Below are positions 1-7,667 of a stretch of DNA of 14,905 nt, piece by piece. Made by a program: the position numbers and the translations under genes. The stretch's first letter is position 1, and every line of letters begins with the position of its first letter. Under the pieces are notes generated by a model. That model was not told the origin of the DNA, searched no databases, and saw only the letters and a list, made by a program, of their open reading frames with translations. The stretch spans positions 13,085-27,989 of the forward strand of contig DCUV01000069.1 of the NCBI GenBank assembly GCA_002328585.1. Direction: 5' to 3'. This stretch comes from Spirochaetia bacterium UBA2205 (GTDB lineage Bacteria; Spirochaetota; UBA4802; UB4802).

Positions 1-1278
1 CAGTTTTGTAATGTGCTTATCAACTATGATCTGCCATGGTCACCGCTGAAGGTTGAACAGCGTATTGGCAGAATTCATCGCTTTGGACAGAGCAACAATG
101 TTATCATCTATAACTTTGCAACCCGGAATACAGTGGCAGAACGTGTCCTTGAAGTGCTACAGCACAAGCTTAAACTTTTTGAGGAATCACTGGGAACTCC
201 TGATGTTATTTTAGGAGATATTACCGACGAGCGTTTCTTCAACAATATCTTTATGGAGCTCATTGCGGGGCTAAAAAATAAAAAGCGTGTTGCAAAGGAT
301 ATTGAACTGCACATACAGGCAGCAAAAGCCAGTTATGAAAAATTGGGACAATTAGCAGTAACTAAAAAGATTGATCTCAATTTTGATGAATATTATACCA
401 TAACATTGCAGGAACGGGATTTTTCCAATAAAAGGATTGAAAATTTTGTAAACACGCTTAAAAACATTGAGCCCACTGCAATTGATTTTTTGTCTGTGCA
501 AAATAAAAAAACACGATTATATAGTGTGCATCATAATCCATTTACATTACAACCTGTTAATGCACAGGGTACCTTTGATAGTGCGGTTGCGCTGGAAAAT
601 GAATCGCTGGAGTTTTTAGCTTTTGGTCATCCTGTGGTGGATTGGTGTGTTGAGCATTGTAAAGAATATACTTTTGGGGGATTGTCGGGCATAAAGCAAA
701 TACAATATTCATATGATTGTAGTGGAATTGTATTCAACTATCTGCTTACTATTCATGCTAAGGAAATGATGCAGCGCATTGTACCTGTCTTTATCCCCTA
801 TAACACAAAGGATGATACAACAAATGATGCAACACTAGAAGACATTGCCAGTGAATCAATGCGCCAGTTTGGTGTTGTTAGCAGTGTGGTTGATGATGGT
901 ATGGTGAAGTACTATCAACACAATATCTATGATTGCTATAATCAATCCCGCACAATACTTGAGCAAAAAATACACCATATTATTGCCGGGATAAAAGAAT
1001 CGATGCTATTGGAGGTTGATCCTTATACTGAACGGGTTGAAGACCATTACTCAAAAGAGATAGCTCATGTTAAACAACGTTTGGAATGGCAGGAATGTCA
1101 GCAAAAATGGTATGATAGGGACATGCACAGTGCCATAACACGTTCAAGAAATACAATAAAAAACCTTGAAGAGGAAAAACTACAGCAACTGCAGCAGTAT
1201 AAAAATTTTACCACTATACAGTGGGATGCTAAACTTATCAATGCAGGGCTTTTAATCTGTAAACAGCTACTACCGTGA
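1..1278 (+). CDS. SNF2-family helicase, C-terminal part (5' end outside window)
   Basis: This is the 3' part of a superfamily 2 helicase; the frame is open from base 1, so the start and the ATPase core lie upstream. The first 30 visible residues are the end of the second RecA-like domain: NYDLPW (residues 8-13) followed by motif VI, QRIGRIHRFGQ (20-30), which carries the arginine fingers of SNF2/RapA-type ATPases. The next residues (NTVAERVLEVLQHKLKLFEE, about 39-58) match the helical segment usual just after motif VI. About 350 further residues form an accessory region with charged, coiled-coil-like helices near residues 340-405. SNF2 proteins are ATP-driven DNA translocases. A RapA-like role in RNA polymerase recycling or a role in a defence or repair cluster are both possible, and the window does not decide. 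The last 9 bases overlap the end of the convergent PilZ gene. Confidence 0.88.
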   Translation, partial: QFCNVLINYDLPWSPLKVEQRIGRIHRFGQSNNVIIYNFATRNTVAERVLEVLQHKLKLFEESLGTPDVILGDITDERFFNNIFMELIAGLKNKKRVAKDIELHIQAAKASYEKLGQLAVTKKIDLNFDEYYTITLQERDFSNKRIENFVNTLKNIEPTAIDFLSVQNKKTRLYSVHHNPFTLQPVNAQGTFDSAVALENESLEFLAFGHPVVDWCVEHCKEYTFGGLSGIKQIQYSYDCSGIVFNYLLTIHAKEMMQRIVPVFIPYNTKDDTTNDATLEDIASESMRQFGVVSSVVDDGMVKYYQHNIYDCYNQSRTILEQKIHHIIAGIKESMLLEVDPYTERVEDHYSKEIAHVKQRLEWQECQQKWYDRDMHSAITRSRNTIKNLEEEKLQQLQQYKNFTTIQWDAKLINAGLLICKQLLP

Positions 1279-1584
1279 TATCACTTTTTTCAGTTTTTCA
1301 ATCTCTTTATGGGTTGGAATAAATTGAATACCCATGCCGGCTTTTTTATTATCTTCTTCTTTAATTCGTATCCACCGTACAGTTCCTTTAAGGGTAATCC
1401 TTTCTTCAGGTGAAAGGCACAGCTCTACATCAACTGTACTACCAGGATGGATTGGCTCGGGGGTTGATATAAAGATTCCACCTTCACTGATATCATTTAT
1501 TGTACTGTATGTTACACCTTCCATGCTTTCAACAACAGATTTACATTTTTTCTGGACACGAGTATATTTTCGTTTTTCTGCCAT
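1270..1584 (-). CDS. PilZ domain protein (predicted c-di-GMP receptor)
   Basis: A 104-residue single-domain PilZ protein. Both c-di-GMP-binding signatures are intact: RxxxR as RKYTR (residues 5-9) and DxSxxG as DISEGG (31-36). They are followed by beta strands typical of the PilZ barrel (TVDVELCLSP, LKGTVRWI, GMGIQFI). With no other domain it probably acts as a cytoplasmic adaptor that binds c-di-GMP and then a partner, often in motility, adhesion or exopolysaccharide control; the partner is not visible here. The start at 1584 is preferred because AGAGG (1590-1594) lies 5 nt upstream. An in-frame ATG at 1602 would add 6 residues but has no ribosome binding site. The gene is monocistronic and its end overlaps the convergent helicase gene. 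Confidence 0.9.
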   Translation of the reverse strand: MAEKRKYTRVQKKCKSVVESMEGVTYSTINDISEGGIFISTPEPIHPGSTVDVELCLSPEERITLKGTVRWIRIKEEDNKKAGMGIQFIPTHKEIEKLKKVISR

Positions 1585-1631
1585 AGTAACCTCTGCTAAC
1601 ATTAAATTTATGATGAATTATTGATACTGTA

Positions 1632-1660
1632 ATGATAAGCTATATGAAATAATATTGCAA
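1632..1660 (-). promoter_or_regulatory. Candidate sigma-70-type promoter for the PilZ gene
   Basis: Read on the minus strand, TTGCAA (1655-1660) and TATCAT (1632-1637) are separated by exactly 17 nt, about 50 nt upstream of the preferred PilZ start. The match is fair and the surrounding DNA is AT-rich, so chance is possible. Confidence 0.35.
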
Positions 1661-1849
1661 TATTTTTTTATACAACTCTCTGGGAATAAAGAGGTATTGC
1701 TTTTTGGGGCGCATTGCTTGCTGTGGGGGTTATCATTTTATTTAATGATATATATGGGTAATTTTTTTAGCAACAAATAAAATGATTGCAAATGTTCATG
1801 GCAATTATTAAGGTTCCCTTATAAAAATAATACTATTCAGGTGATATCG

Positions 1850-2449
1850 TTGCATATTGTTTATCTTTCTAAAAAGGTGTTGTTTCCACATTGTACTATA
1901 ACGGTAAAACTAAAGCGCAGCCGGTTTTTGTATACGTTAAAACCAGGTGATAAGGTTATTGTGTATCCTGTAAAAAAAATCACTGATTTCATACTGATGC
2001 GGGGTGTTGCAACATTAGCTGAAATTGTTAAATCAGAACTATCAAGCAATAAATATACTTTTACGTTTAAAGGGATAAAACGTGTAACAATAGATAAAAG
2101 GCATGGAATATTCCAATGTAGCTTTACTGAAATACATGAGCAGGCGATAGTTACTAATGAGATAACCGAGCAGATAAGAAAAAAGTCGCAGGAACTTATT
2201 TTTTTAATCAATGTAAATGAGTCGGATAAACTCATTCACCTTTTAAATTTTATTTCTGATGCGGTGCAGCTTTCAGACTTTATTGCCAATTATTTTATTC
2301 TGGATTATGATAAAAGGGTGATGTTATTAAACAATTGTGATGTTGCATCAAGAATTGATGTAATACTTGCCTTGTTGAATGATTTAATTAATAATGTTAA
2401 GAAAAAAAGGGAAAAGGAATCGTATGAAAAAGAAAATATATCAGGATGA
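1850..2449 (+). CDS. Stand-alone LON N-terminal-domain protein
   Basis: A 199-residue protein resembling the substrate-binding N-terminal domain of Lon protease, without the AAA+ or protease domains. The opening residues (HIVYLSKKVLFP) match the LPLFPL...VLFPG opening of LON domains. The GVATLAEI segment and the later FTFKGIKRVTI strand fit the domain's beta barrel. The second half is helical (residues about 105-190), like the LON helical bundle. Such proteins are thought to bind protein substrates, but their function is mostly unknown. I chose TTG at 1850 because AGGTGA (1839-1844) sits 5 nt upstream; GTG at 1841 would lie inside that ribosome binding site. The last 26 bases overlap the next gene, so the two are probably translated together. 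Confidence 0.72.
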   Translation: MHIVYLSKKVLFPHCTITVKLKRSRFLYTLKPGDKVIVYPVKKITDFILMRGVATLAEIVKSELSSNKYTFTFKGIKRVTIDKRHGIFQCSFTEIHEQAIVTNEITEQIRKKSQELIFLINVNESDKLIHLLNFISDAVQLSDFIANYFILDYDKRVMLLNNCDVASRIDVILALLNDLINNVKKKREKESYEKENISG

Positions 2450-2888
2450 AGTGCTCTATACGTTAGCATGGTCGCCAATGTATCAATTTGATAAATATTC
2501 AATAACAAAAATTATCCCTGAGCTTGCCGGTATAGTTGCATTGATGGAAAAACGTAGTGAGGAAACGTATCATTATATACTTTTTTATAGCTGCTGGCGT
2601 GATGGCATGCGTTTGGGTTTAAAAAATTTACTTGATCCTATTTTTACTCGTCATCCTGATCTTGCTAAAGCAATGGAAGGAAGACAATTATGGTATAAAT
2701 ATACTGTAGTAGATTCAAATCCCTTTGACCTTCAGGATATTTTGTGGTGGCTGATTCAAAGCTATGAACCGGAGTTAAATGATATACAAAATTATGAAGA
2801 CTCAAAGCGGTATAAAAACATATATGTACGGGAGATGGAACTGGACAAGGAGACAGTTGTTGAGCGTTTGCCAAAATATGGATTCTAA
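2424..2888 (+). CDS. Conserved-looking hypothetical protein, 154 residues
   Basis: I do not recognise the family. The protein is rich in aromatic residues and has segments that look conserved: AWSPMYQFDKYSI near the start, YHYILFYSCWRDGMRLGLKN in the middle, then YTVVDSNPFDLQDILWWLI. There is no signal peptide or clear membrane segment, so it is probably cytoplasmic. ATG 2424 is preceded by AAGGA (2414-2418), which favours it over upstream in-frame starts. It begins inside the end of the LON-domain gene (26-bp overlap), which points to translational coupling and possibly a shared function. Its last 4 bases overlap the end of the convergent operon. Confidence 0.75.
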   Translation: MKKKIYQDEVLYTLAWSPMYQFDKYSITKIIPELAGIVALMEKRSEETYHYILFYSCWRDGMRLGLKNLLDPIFTRHPDLAKAMEGRQLWYKYTVVDSNPFDLQDILWWLIQSYEPELNDIQNYEDSKRYKNIYVREMELDKETVVERLPKYGF

Positions 2889-3484
2889 TGTGATAGGGCA
2901 ATATCATCCATAGTATAGATGTGTCTAACATTTTGCTTCAGCGCAATAAATTCCAGTATATACTTTAACCGTGCGGCAGCATCCAGTGGGGATGCGGATT
3001 CTGATTCAATGTGAGCTAAAAACTGCTGTATTCGCCTGACATTTTGAGTGCGTTTTTCCTTATCAATTTCAAATATATCTTTTTTAAAAAGCAGGTAGGT
3101 ATCAAAGATTGATTTGATAATATTATCTGATTCTATAAGATAAGCTATATAAAGGTTACTATCGGCATTGTGAACATTACGGGTAAAAATTTTAAGCAAA
3201 GGCAGAACAATATCAGGATTAAGGTGCACGTTGATTAGCTCTTTTACTTTTGTTTCTAATTCAGTGTCGATCATTCGTTTTGTAGGGTATGCCAGGTGTA
3301 CAATATATGGATTGCCCCGTTGCACTTTGCTATAGACAAATTCAAGAAAACGGTCAAGTGAGTCCTTCCGTTCCATATCAAGTTCAACAAATGCACCTTC
3401 AAGTATATACTGTGCAATTTCGGTAATTGGTTTTCGCTCTCTTAAAAGTGATTCAATATCATTAATTTGCTTTTCTTCATCCAT
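2885..3484 (-). CDS. Hypothetical helical protein, last gene of the yidD operon
   Basis: A 199-residue protein I do not recognise. It is charged and almost wholly helical by composition, with no signal peptide or membrane segment, so it is probably cytoplasmic. Several segments look like amphipathic helical repeats (for example LNPDIVLPLLKIFTRNV and SNLYIAYLIESDNIIKSIFD), though no HEAT or TPR consensus is clear. It starts 3 nt after the stop of the preceding gene in the same direction and is the last gene of the five-gene operon. An A-rich AAAAAAGG lies about 9 nt upstream of the ATG as a weak ribosome binding site. Its stop overlaps the convergent plus-strand gene by 4 bases. Confidence 0.75.
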   Translation of the reverse strand: MDEEKQINDIESLLRERKPITEIAQYILEGAFVELDMERKDSLDRFLEFVYSKVQRGNPYIVHLAYPTKRMIDTELETKVKELINVHLNPDIVLPLLKIFTRNVHNADSNLYIAYLIESDNIIKSIFDTYLLFKKDIFEIDKEKRTQNVRRIQQFLAHIESESASPLDAAARLKYILEFIALKQNVRHIYTMDDIALSH

Positions 3485-3487
3485 ACA

Positions 3488-4351
3488 TTAAAACCTTTTT
3501 TGCAATGTAATGCGTATAGCCTTCTTTAGCTGACTGTTGCTGTTGCTATTGTATTCACCTACATTGAGCACTGCACTTACCAGTGAATATTGATAAAAGG
3601 TAAACCCGGCAAGCCCAAAAAAGACAAGCTGGAAATTATTATCATGGTTATACCCTCTGTATGCAAGTGCAGCGCACAGTGTTGTTGATATAAAAGAAAG
3701 CACACCTACTGTATATTTTCCAGTATAAAAATGACCAAAACCAGGCACAAGCACTGAACCGGTTGCCGAAACCCAGATATTTTTTTGGGGACGCTTTTCA
3801 TAATCATGCAATAGTTGTGAACATGCCATAGCTTCTTTGCGGAGCCTTTCATCAGAAGTTTGTTTAATAAATTCATCTACATTATTTTTTGCATTTCGGA
3901 TGTTGTTTAACAAAATCTGTGCATAGATAAAATCCAACCGTGCAGTTTCCCTGTATTTGCCATCCGGGTATATGGAAAAGTATTCCTGATAGGTGCGATA
4001 TGCAAAAAATGGCGAGCCTTCCATAAGGCGCATCACTGCAAGATTGTACAATGCACTCTCGCCATAAGTGGTGTTTGTGTATTTTTTGTAGCAGTCGTAC
4101 GCTATATCAGTAGCATTGTAATAGTTGCCACCTAAAAAATATGCTCTTGACATTATCAGCATGCTCCGGGGATACTCCTTGCCCTCAGGGTAAAGAAACT
4201 GGTAGCGCATACACTCGGTGATGGCATGATAATATTCTTTGTTACTCATAAAAGTATCAGCCAGTTTCAGAAGCGGGTGAGCATCAATCTGTTGTGCATG
4301 CATCATAAAAATAAAAAGCAGTATCATGCAACGTTTCACTTTTTCATCCAT
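3488..4351 (-). CDS. Exported TPR-like protein with C-terminal membrane domain (PGFGHFYTG), copy 2
   Basis: A 287-residue protein in three parts. Residues 1-24 form a signal peptide: basic start (KVKR), hydrophobic core ILLFIFMM, likely cleavage after IDA. Residues 25-185 are helical repeats of TPR/BamD type (DTFMSNKEYYHAITECMRY, YNLAVMRLMEGSPFFAYRTY). Residues about 192-265 hold two to three membrane segments that open with PGFGHFYTG (203-211) and a GVLSFI segment, a pattern like TM2-type small membrane domains. It is probably periplasmic by its repeats and anchored by the C-terminal hairpin. It resembles the preceding gene in layout and motif, so the pair looks like a diverged tandem duplication. 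It overlaps that gene by 16 nt and lacks a good ribosome binding site of its own, which suggests translational coupling. Confidence 0.82.
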   Translation of the reverse strand: MDEKVKRCMILLFIFMMHAQQIDAHPLLKLADTFMSNKEYYHAITECMRYQFLYPEGKEYPRSMLIMSRAYFLGGNYYNATDIAYDCYKKYTNTTYGESALYNLAVMRLMEGSPFFAYRTYQEYFSIYPDGKYRETARLDFIYAQILLNNIRNAKNNVDEFIKQTSDERLRKEAMACSQLLHDYEKRPQKNIWVSATGSVLVPGFGHFYTGKYTVGVLSFISTTLCAALAYRGYNHDNNFQLVFFGLAGFTFYQYSLVSAVLNVGEYNSNSNSQLKKAIRITLQKRF

Positions 4352-5160
4352 TGCGGTAAAAATTGTTCAGGGTTGTATTCCAGATACCTGTTAAGTTCTG
4401 TACGATAGTTATTGTTCATGGTTTCCTGTGTATGGATTGCGCTATTATACGCTGAATAGACATTGCCTGCATACCCTATTGCAGTTAATGTCCCCAATGT
4501 GCATGTAAGAGCGATGCTGCCTTGTGAATATGCAAAATACGTTGCTGCTGACAGAACAGCAACGGTTATGAAGCTTATCAATCCGTCTGTTTGGTGTCCG
4601 GCATAGCAATGACCGCTTCCCGGTATGATAGCAGAAAGTGTTGCTGCAATATAAGGATTAATTTTTTCTTTTTGGGCTGCATTCAATATAGTGTATACCT
4701 GGTGCATCTGTTGTAGCCTGTCGCTATGTTCTGTATAAACATTCAGTGCATTGTCCCAGTCATAGTGATTGATATACACCGCCAATATATTTTGATAATA
4801 CAACAGTTGTAAAGGTTTATCCTGCGCTGATATATCACACAAAGAAAGTGCATGGAGCGCATCCTGGTAGTGTTGCATCGATGTGTACACCTTTGACAAA
4901 AGAAGGTAATCACAGCATTCTTTTTTTTCTTTTTTTTGCAAGATAGCAACTGCTGTAGCAAGCTGGTTGCCTTTGCAATAGCACAGTGCAATTGTGTAAT
5001 CCATATTGTCATCTGTAAGCATACTATAGCGTCTGGATTCGGCTATGCACTGGTAGTAATCGGCCGTATAATACAATGTGGATATCAATTGCTGCTGCTT
5101 GTGTATGAAGGTGTCATCAGGATTTACAAATATAAGTGTCAGTAACAGCAATGCGCTCAT
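4336..5160 (-). CDS. TPR-like protein with C-terminal membrane domain (PGSGHCYAG), copy 1
   Basis: A 274-residue protein with the same layout as its downstream neighbour. It has a short hydrophobic N-terminus (SALLLLTLIFV, a signal peptide or anchor without a basic start), helical repeats over residues about 20-160, and a C-terminal membrane domain (170-240) that begins with PGSGHCYAG (180-188) and a GLISFI segment. The end of that domain (GYAGNVYSAYNSAI) matches in style the neighbour's VSAVLNVGEYN. ATG 5160 overlaps the stop of the yidD-like gene in an ATGA arrangement. Residues 76-81 are encoded by A8-G-A8, a slip-prone tract. The function is unknown. The repeated pairing with YidD suggests a role in envelope or membrane-protein assembly, but this is inference. 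Confidence 0.82.
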   Translation of the reverse strand: MSALLLLTLIFVNPDDTFIHKQQQLISTLYYTADYYQCIAESRRYSMLTDDNMDYTIALCYCKGNQLATAVAILQKKEKKECCDYLLLSKVYTSMQHYQDALHALSLCDISAQDKPLQLLYYQNILAVYINHYDWDNALNVYTEHSDRLQQMHQVYTILNAAQKEKINPYIAATLSAIIPGSGHCYAGHQTDGLISFITVAVLSAATYFAYSQGSIALTCTLGTLTAIGYAGNVYSAYNSAIHTQETMNNNYRTELNRYLEYNPEQFLPQWMKK

Positions 5161-5528
5161 GGATGTTCAGCCAATGTTTGTGGTACGGGATCATCTTGTG
5201 GTATGGTGAAGGGATTGCAGCGTATAATCCTGTCTCCAGCTAAAAAGCCACCCATGACAAGTCCATAGCGCATAACCGCCTGCCTTCCATATTCACTGCA
5301 TGTGGGGTGAAAGCGGCAGTTTGGACCATCCTGGGGGGAAACAACTATCTGGAACATCCGTATAAAGAAATAACCTATTGCTCCGGCTGCATTGTGTATG
5401 GTTGGTGATTGCCTCCGTTCAGTGGTTTTTTGTGCCACGCTGACATCTGCATCCCATGGAGGGAAGTCAGCAAATGCTGAGCTGTTGATGAGCAATAGCA
5501 TGATAAGCATGATAGAACATTGTTTCAT
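5157..5528 (-). CDS. yidD: YidD-family membrane protein insertion factor, with N-terminal signal peptide
   Basis: The core at residues 53-107 is a clear YidD domain: QIVVSPQDGPNCRFHPTCSEY and RIIRCNPF, with the three conserved cysteines at 71, 77 and 104. YidD proteins are known to aid insertion of membrane proteins together with YidC and are normally small (70-90 residues), with only an amphipathic helix at the start. Here the protein is 123 residues and begins with what looks like a cleavable signal peptide (MKQC, then IMLIMLLLI, then AFA before DFPPW), followed by a 25-residue linker. That would place the YidD domain outside the cytoplasm unless the segment acts as an anchor. GGAG lies about 8 nt before the ATG. 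It sits 17 nt after the hydrolase gene and overlaps the next gene by 4 nt. Confidence 0.9.
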   Translation of the reverse strand: MKQCSIMLIMLLLINSSAFADFPPWDADVSVAQKTTERRQSPTIHNAAGAIGYFFIRMFQIVVSPQDGPNCRFHPTCSEYGRQAVMRYGLVMGGFLAGDRIIRCNPFTIPQDDPVPQTLAEHP

Positions 5529-5545
5529 ATACCGTACTCCACAAT

Positions 5546-6178
5546 CTAATAGTTGTTATGCATATAGTAACGCTTCTGCTCGGCTACGGTGCTTTTAGGA
5601 AATCGTCCGTAGTGATGGCCAGGCCATACTACCGTATCATCAGGTAGCGATAGTATCCGGTAAATGGATTCCATAATCTGCTGATATGATCCTCCGGGTA
5701 AATCAGTCCGTCCCATGCCTTCGGTAAACAGGGTATCGCCGGTAAAAATATTCCCTGGTGAATACAAACAGATGCCTCCCGGCGTGTGACCGGGTGTATG
5801 CAGCACCGTGAGTTTTTCGTTGCCAAAGATGATGGTATCGCCTTCTTTCACTGTATGAAGCGGCTTTGGCGAAGCACTTCCCCTGTTTATGTGTGACATG
5901 AGGCGATTGGTAATACCGGTAAGCTGTCGTACATCGTTTTCGTGGATTAAAAGCTCTGCACCTGTTAGTTTCATCATGGAGTCGTTGCCTGATGTGTGAT
6001 CAAAATGTCCATGGGTGTTAATGATATATTTTACATGAGCGTTGTGTTTATGTATTGCCTGCATGATTGTATCAAAATCGGCTGCCGGGTCTATAAGCAC
6101 CGCCTCTTTTGTTTTGGGGCACACCAGAAGATAGCAAAATACATCCATTGGACTTACCAGAAGCTGTTCTATAATCAT
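5546..6178 (-). CDS. Metallo-beta-lactamase-fold hydrolase, glyoxalase II-like
   Basis: A 210-residue cytoplasmic hydrolase. The dimetal site is complete: THGHFDH gives H56, H58, D60 and H61, HTPGHTPGG gives H131, FTGDTLF gives D148, and WPGHHYG gives H188. The GRTDLPGG segment (156-163) is typical of the short glyoxalase II-like hydrolases (YcbL/YqgX type). These act on thioesters such as S-lactoylglutathione or related substrates, and the exact substrate cannot be read from sequence. It lacks the longer C-terminal substrate domain of classical GloB. AAGGA lies 6 nt before the ATG. It is the first gene of the five-gene operon, and its link to the membrane genes downstream may be transcriptional only. 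Confidence 0.92.
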   Translation of the reverse strand: MIIEQLLVSPMDVFCYLLVCPKTKEAVLIDPAADFDTIMQAIHKHNAHVKYIINTHGHFDHTSGNDSMMKLTGAELLIHENDVRQLTGITNRLMSHINRGSASPKPLHTVKEGDTIIFGNEKLTVLHTPGHTPGGICLYSPGNIFTGDTLFTEGMGRTDLPGGSYQQIMESIYRILSLPDDTVVWPGHHYGRFPKSTVAEQKRYYMHNNY

Positions 6179-6738
6179 GGCTTTTCCTTTAATGAAAATA
6201 GTTTATTCTAACAGTGCAATGCTTTATAACAGTTTACTTTAGTACCATAGTAAGTAACCGTGATGTTTAATAAACACCATGCCTTCTTATCAAAGAGATT
6301 CTGAATCAGACAGTTACTTTAAATTCATTCAGATTAAAGAATGACATTGGATGTTCCATAATAAAAATCAACATGATGGAAATTTTTACAAGAATTTTTT
6401 TATAAAAACAGACCATATGGCCAATTTTTAATTGGGTAATTTGTTTAAAAATTACAATTTGTTTTTATACACTGAATGAGTGAAAATAAGGAAAGAAATA
6501 TTTTTGAGGTTTTTTAGATTATTTGTTAATACATATGTATATAATTATGCCATTTGCAAAAATTGTAGGCATAGCATTGCGTATGCCATGGTGATGGATA
6601 CCATAAGCTGTTTTATTGAAGTTAGGGAATGAATAACGCTTGATTGAATACTGAAATACGAGTTGCCATACATGTACTGATTTATTTGTACTTTTGCAAA
6701 GGATAGATAAATATAAATAGACAATCAAATAAAAGAAA
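6179..6738. other. Long intergenic region, no gene recognised
   Basis: This is a very AT-rich stretch between the divergent hydrolase operon and psd. The only longer open frame (6519-6728, minus) has no ribosome binding site or recognisable domain and I do not accept it. I see no tRNA. Small inverted repeats are present: CCAATT/AATTGG around 6420-6434, and a GGCATA segment (6568-6573) that can pair with TATGCC either before it (6546-6551) or after it (6582-6587). The region must hold the leftward operon promoter, but I found no good -35/-10 pair for it. Confidence 0.5.
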
Positions 6739-6771
6739 TTGACTTGATTCCATAGTATTGTAATCTATTAT
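6739..6771 (+). promoter_or_regulatory. Candidate promoter for psd
   Basis: Two overlapping readings are possible: TTGACT (6739-6744), 16 nt, TAATCT (6761-6766); or TTGATT (6744-6749), 16 nt, TATTAT (6766-6771). Both would give a leader of about 45-55 nt before the chosen psd start. Confidence 0.5.
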
Positions 6772-6824
6772 GTATAGTAGCAATAATTTAATTTTTGGGA
6801 GATATAACATTGAAAGGATTGCCA

Positions 6825-7649
6825 ATGCTTTTGATTTTTAAAATTATTCCAACACGGCTTTTGTCAAGAATTTTTGGAATCGTAGCACAAACCCCTCTGC
6901 CGCGAAGTATACTAAAAAAGCTTGTAGCATGGTACAGTAAAAAATTCAATGTATCGCTTGAAGAGGCACACATCCCGCCTGGTGGATTCAGAACCTTTGA
7001 TGAGTTTTTCACAAGGAATCTAAAAAGGGGGATGCGAACCGTTGATCCTGATACATACTCGCTGATTTCACCTGTTGATGCAATGGTGAGTTCATATGGT
7101 GATATTGTCTATGGCCAGATTGTTCAGGCAAAAGGCATCAACTATGATGTTGCCTCCCTTATTCCTGGTGTAATGGAAAGTACATTTATAGGCGGTTCAT
7201 TTGCCACATTATACCTATCTCCAGGTGACTATCACCGGATACATGCACCGGTCACTGGAACAATAACTGCTTATCAGTATGACCCTGGAAGGCTATACAC
7301 CGTACAGGATTGGCTGGTGAGCATGTTGCCGGGGCTTTTTACGGTTAATGAGCGTGTAACTACCTATATCCAATCAGCACATGGATTAGTAGCAGTATGT
7401 AAGGTTGGTGCAATGAATGTTGGGAGGATAACGTTACGTTATGCTTCATTATATACCAACAGGTTTTGTGCTAAACCATACTTCCATATAATGGAAAGCC
7501 ACAAACAGGTAACAATACAGAAAGGTGATGAACTGGGGATTTTTCATCTTGGCTCTACCGTTATAGTTTTAACGCAAAAACGGTGCAGATTTATGCCTGC
7601 TATAGCAGGTAAAAAAGTCACCATGGGGCAGGCAATAGCGTTTTTTTAA
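6825..7649 (+). CDS. psd: Phosphatidylserine decarboxylase proenzyme
   Basis: It converts phosphatidylserine to phosphatidylethanolamine at the inner membrane, the last step of that pathway. The 274-residue product has the family signatures: RTFDEFFTR near residue 56, SPVDA with the catalytic aspartate (D85), DYHRIHAP with H137 and H140, NERVTTY, and LGST (242-245). Serine 244 of LGST is the site of self-cleavage that yields the pyruvoyl cofactor and splits the chain into beta (large) and alpha (small) subunits. Length and N-terminal sequence match the E. coli-type enzyme (Psd class with LGST) when translation starts at ATG 6825, which has AAAGGA 6 nt upstream. TTG 6810, with GGGAG 8 nt upstream, is an alternative adding 5 residues. 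No phosphatidylserine synthase gene is adjacent. Confidence 0.95.
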   Translation: MLLIFKIIPTRLLSRIFGIVAQTPLPRSILKKLVAWYSKKFNVSLEEAHIPPGGFRTFDEFFTRNLKRGMRTVDPDTYSLISPVDAMVSSYGDIVYGQIVQAKGINYDVASLIPGVMESTFIGGSFATLYLSPGDYHRIHAPVTGTITAYQYDPGRLYTVQDWLVSMLPGLFTVNERVTTYIQSAHGLVAVCKVGAMNVGRITLRYASLYTNRFCAKPYFHIMESHKQVTIQKGDELGIFHLGSTVIVLTQKRCRFMPAIAGKKVTMGQAIAFF

Positions 7650-7667
7650 GATACCTTGCCAAACTGT

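Noticed and set aside
6296..6346. AGATTCT and AGAATGACAT resembling arms of the palindromic element at 11237-11321
   Set aside because: The spacing differs and the left half is missing, so it is at best a remnant and could be chance.
6519..6728. 69-codon open frame on the minus strand in the long intergenic region
   Set aside because: No ribosome binding site, no recognisable domain and low-complexity composition; such a frame is expected by chance.
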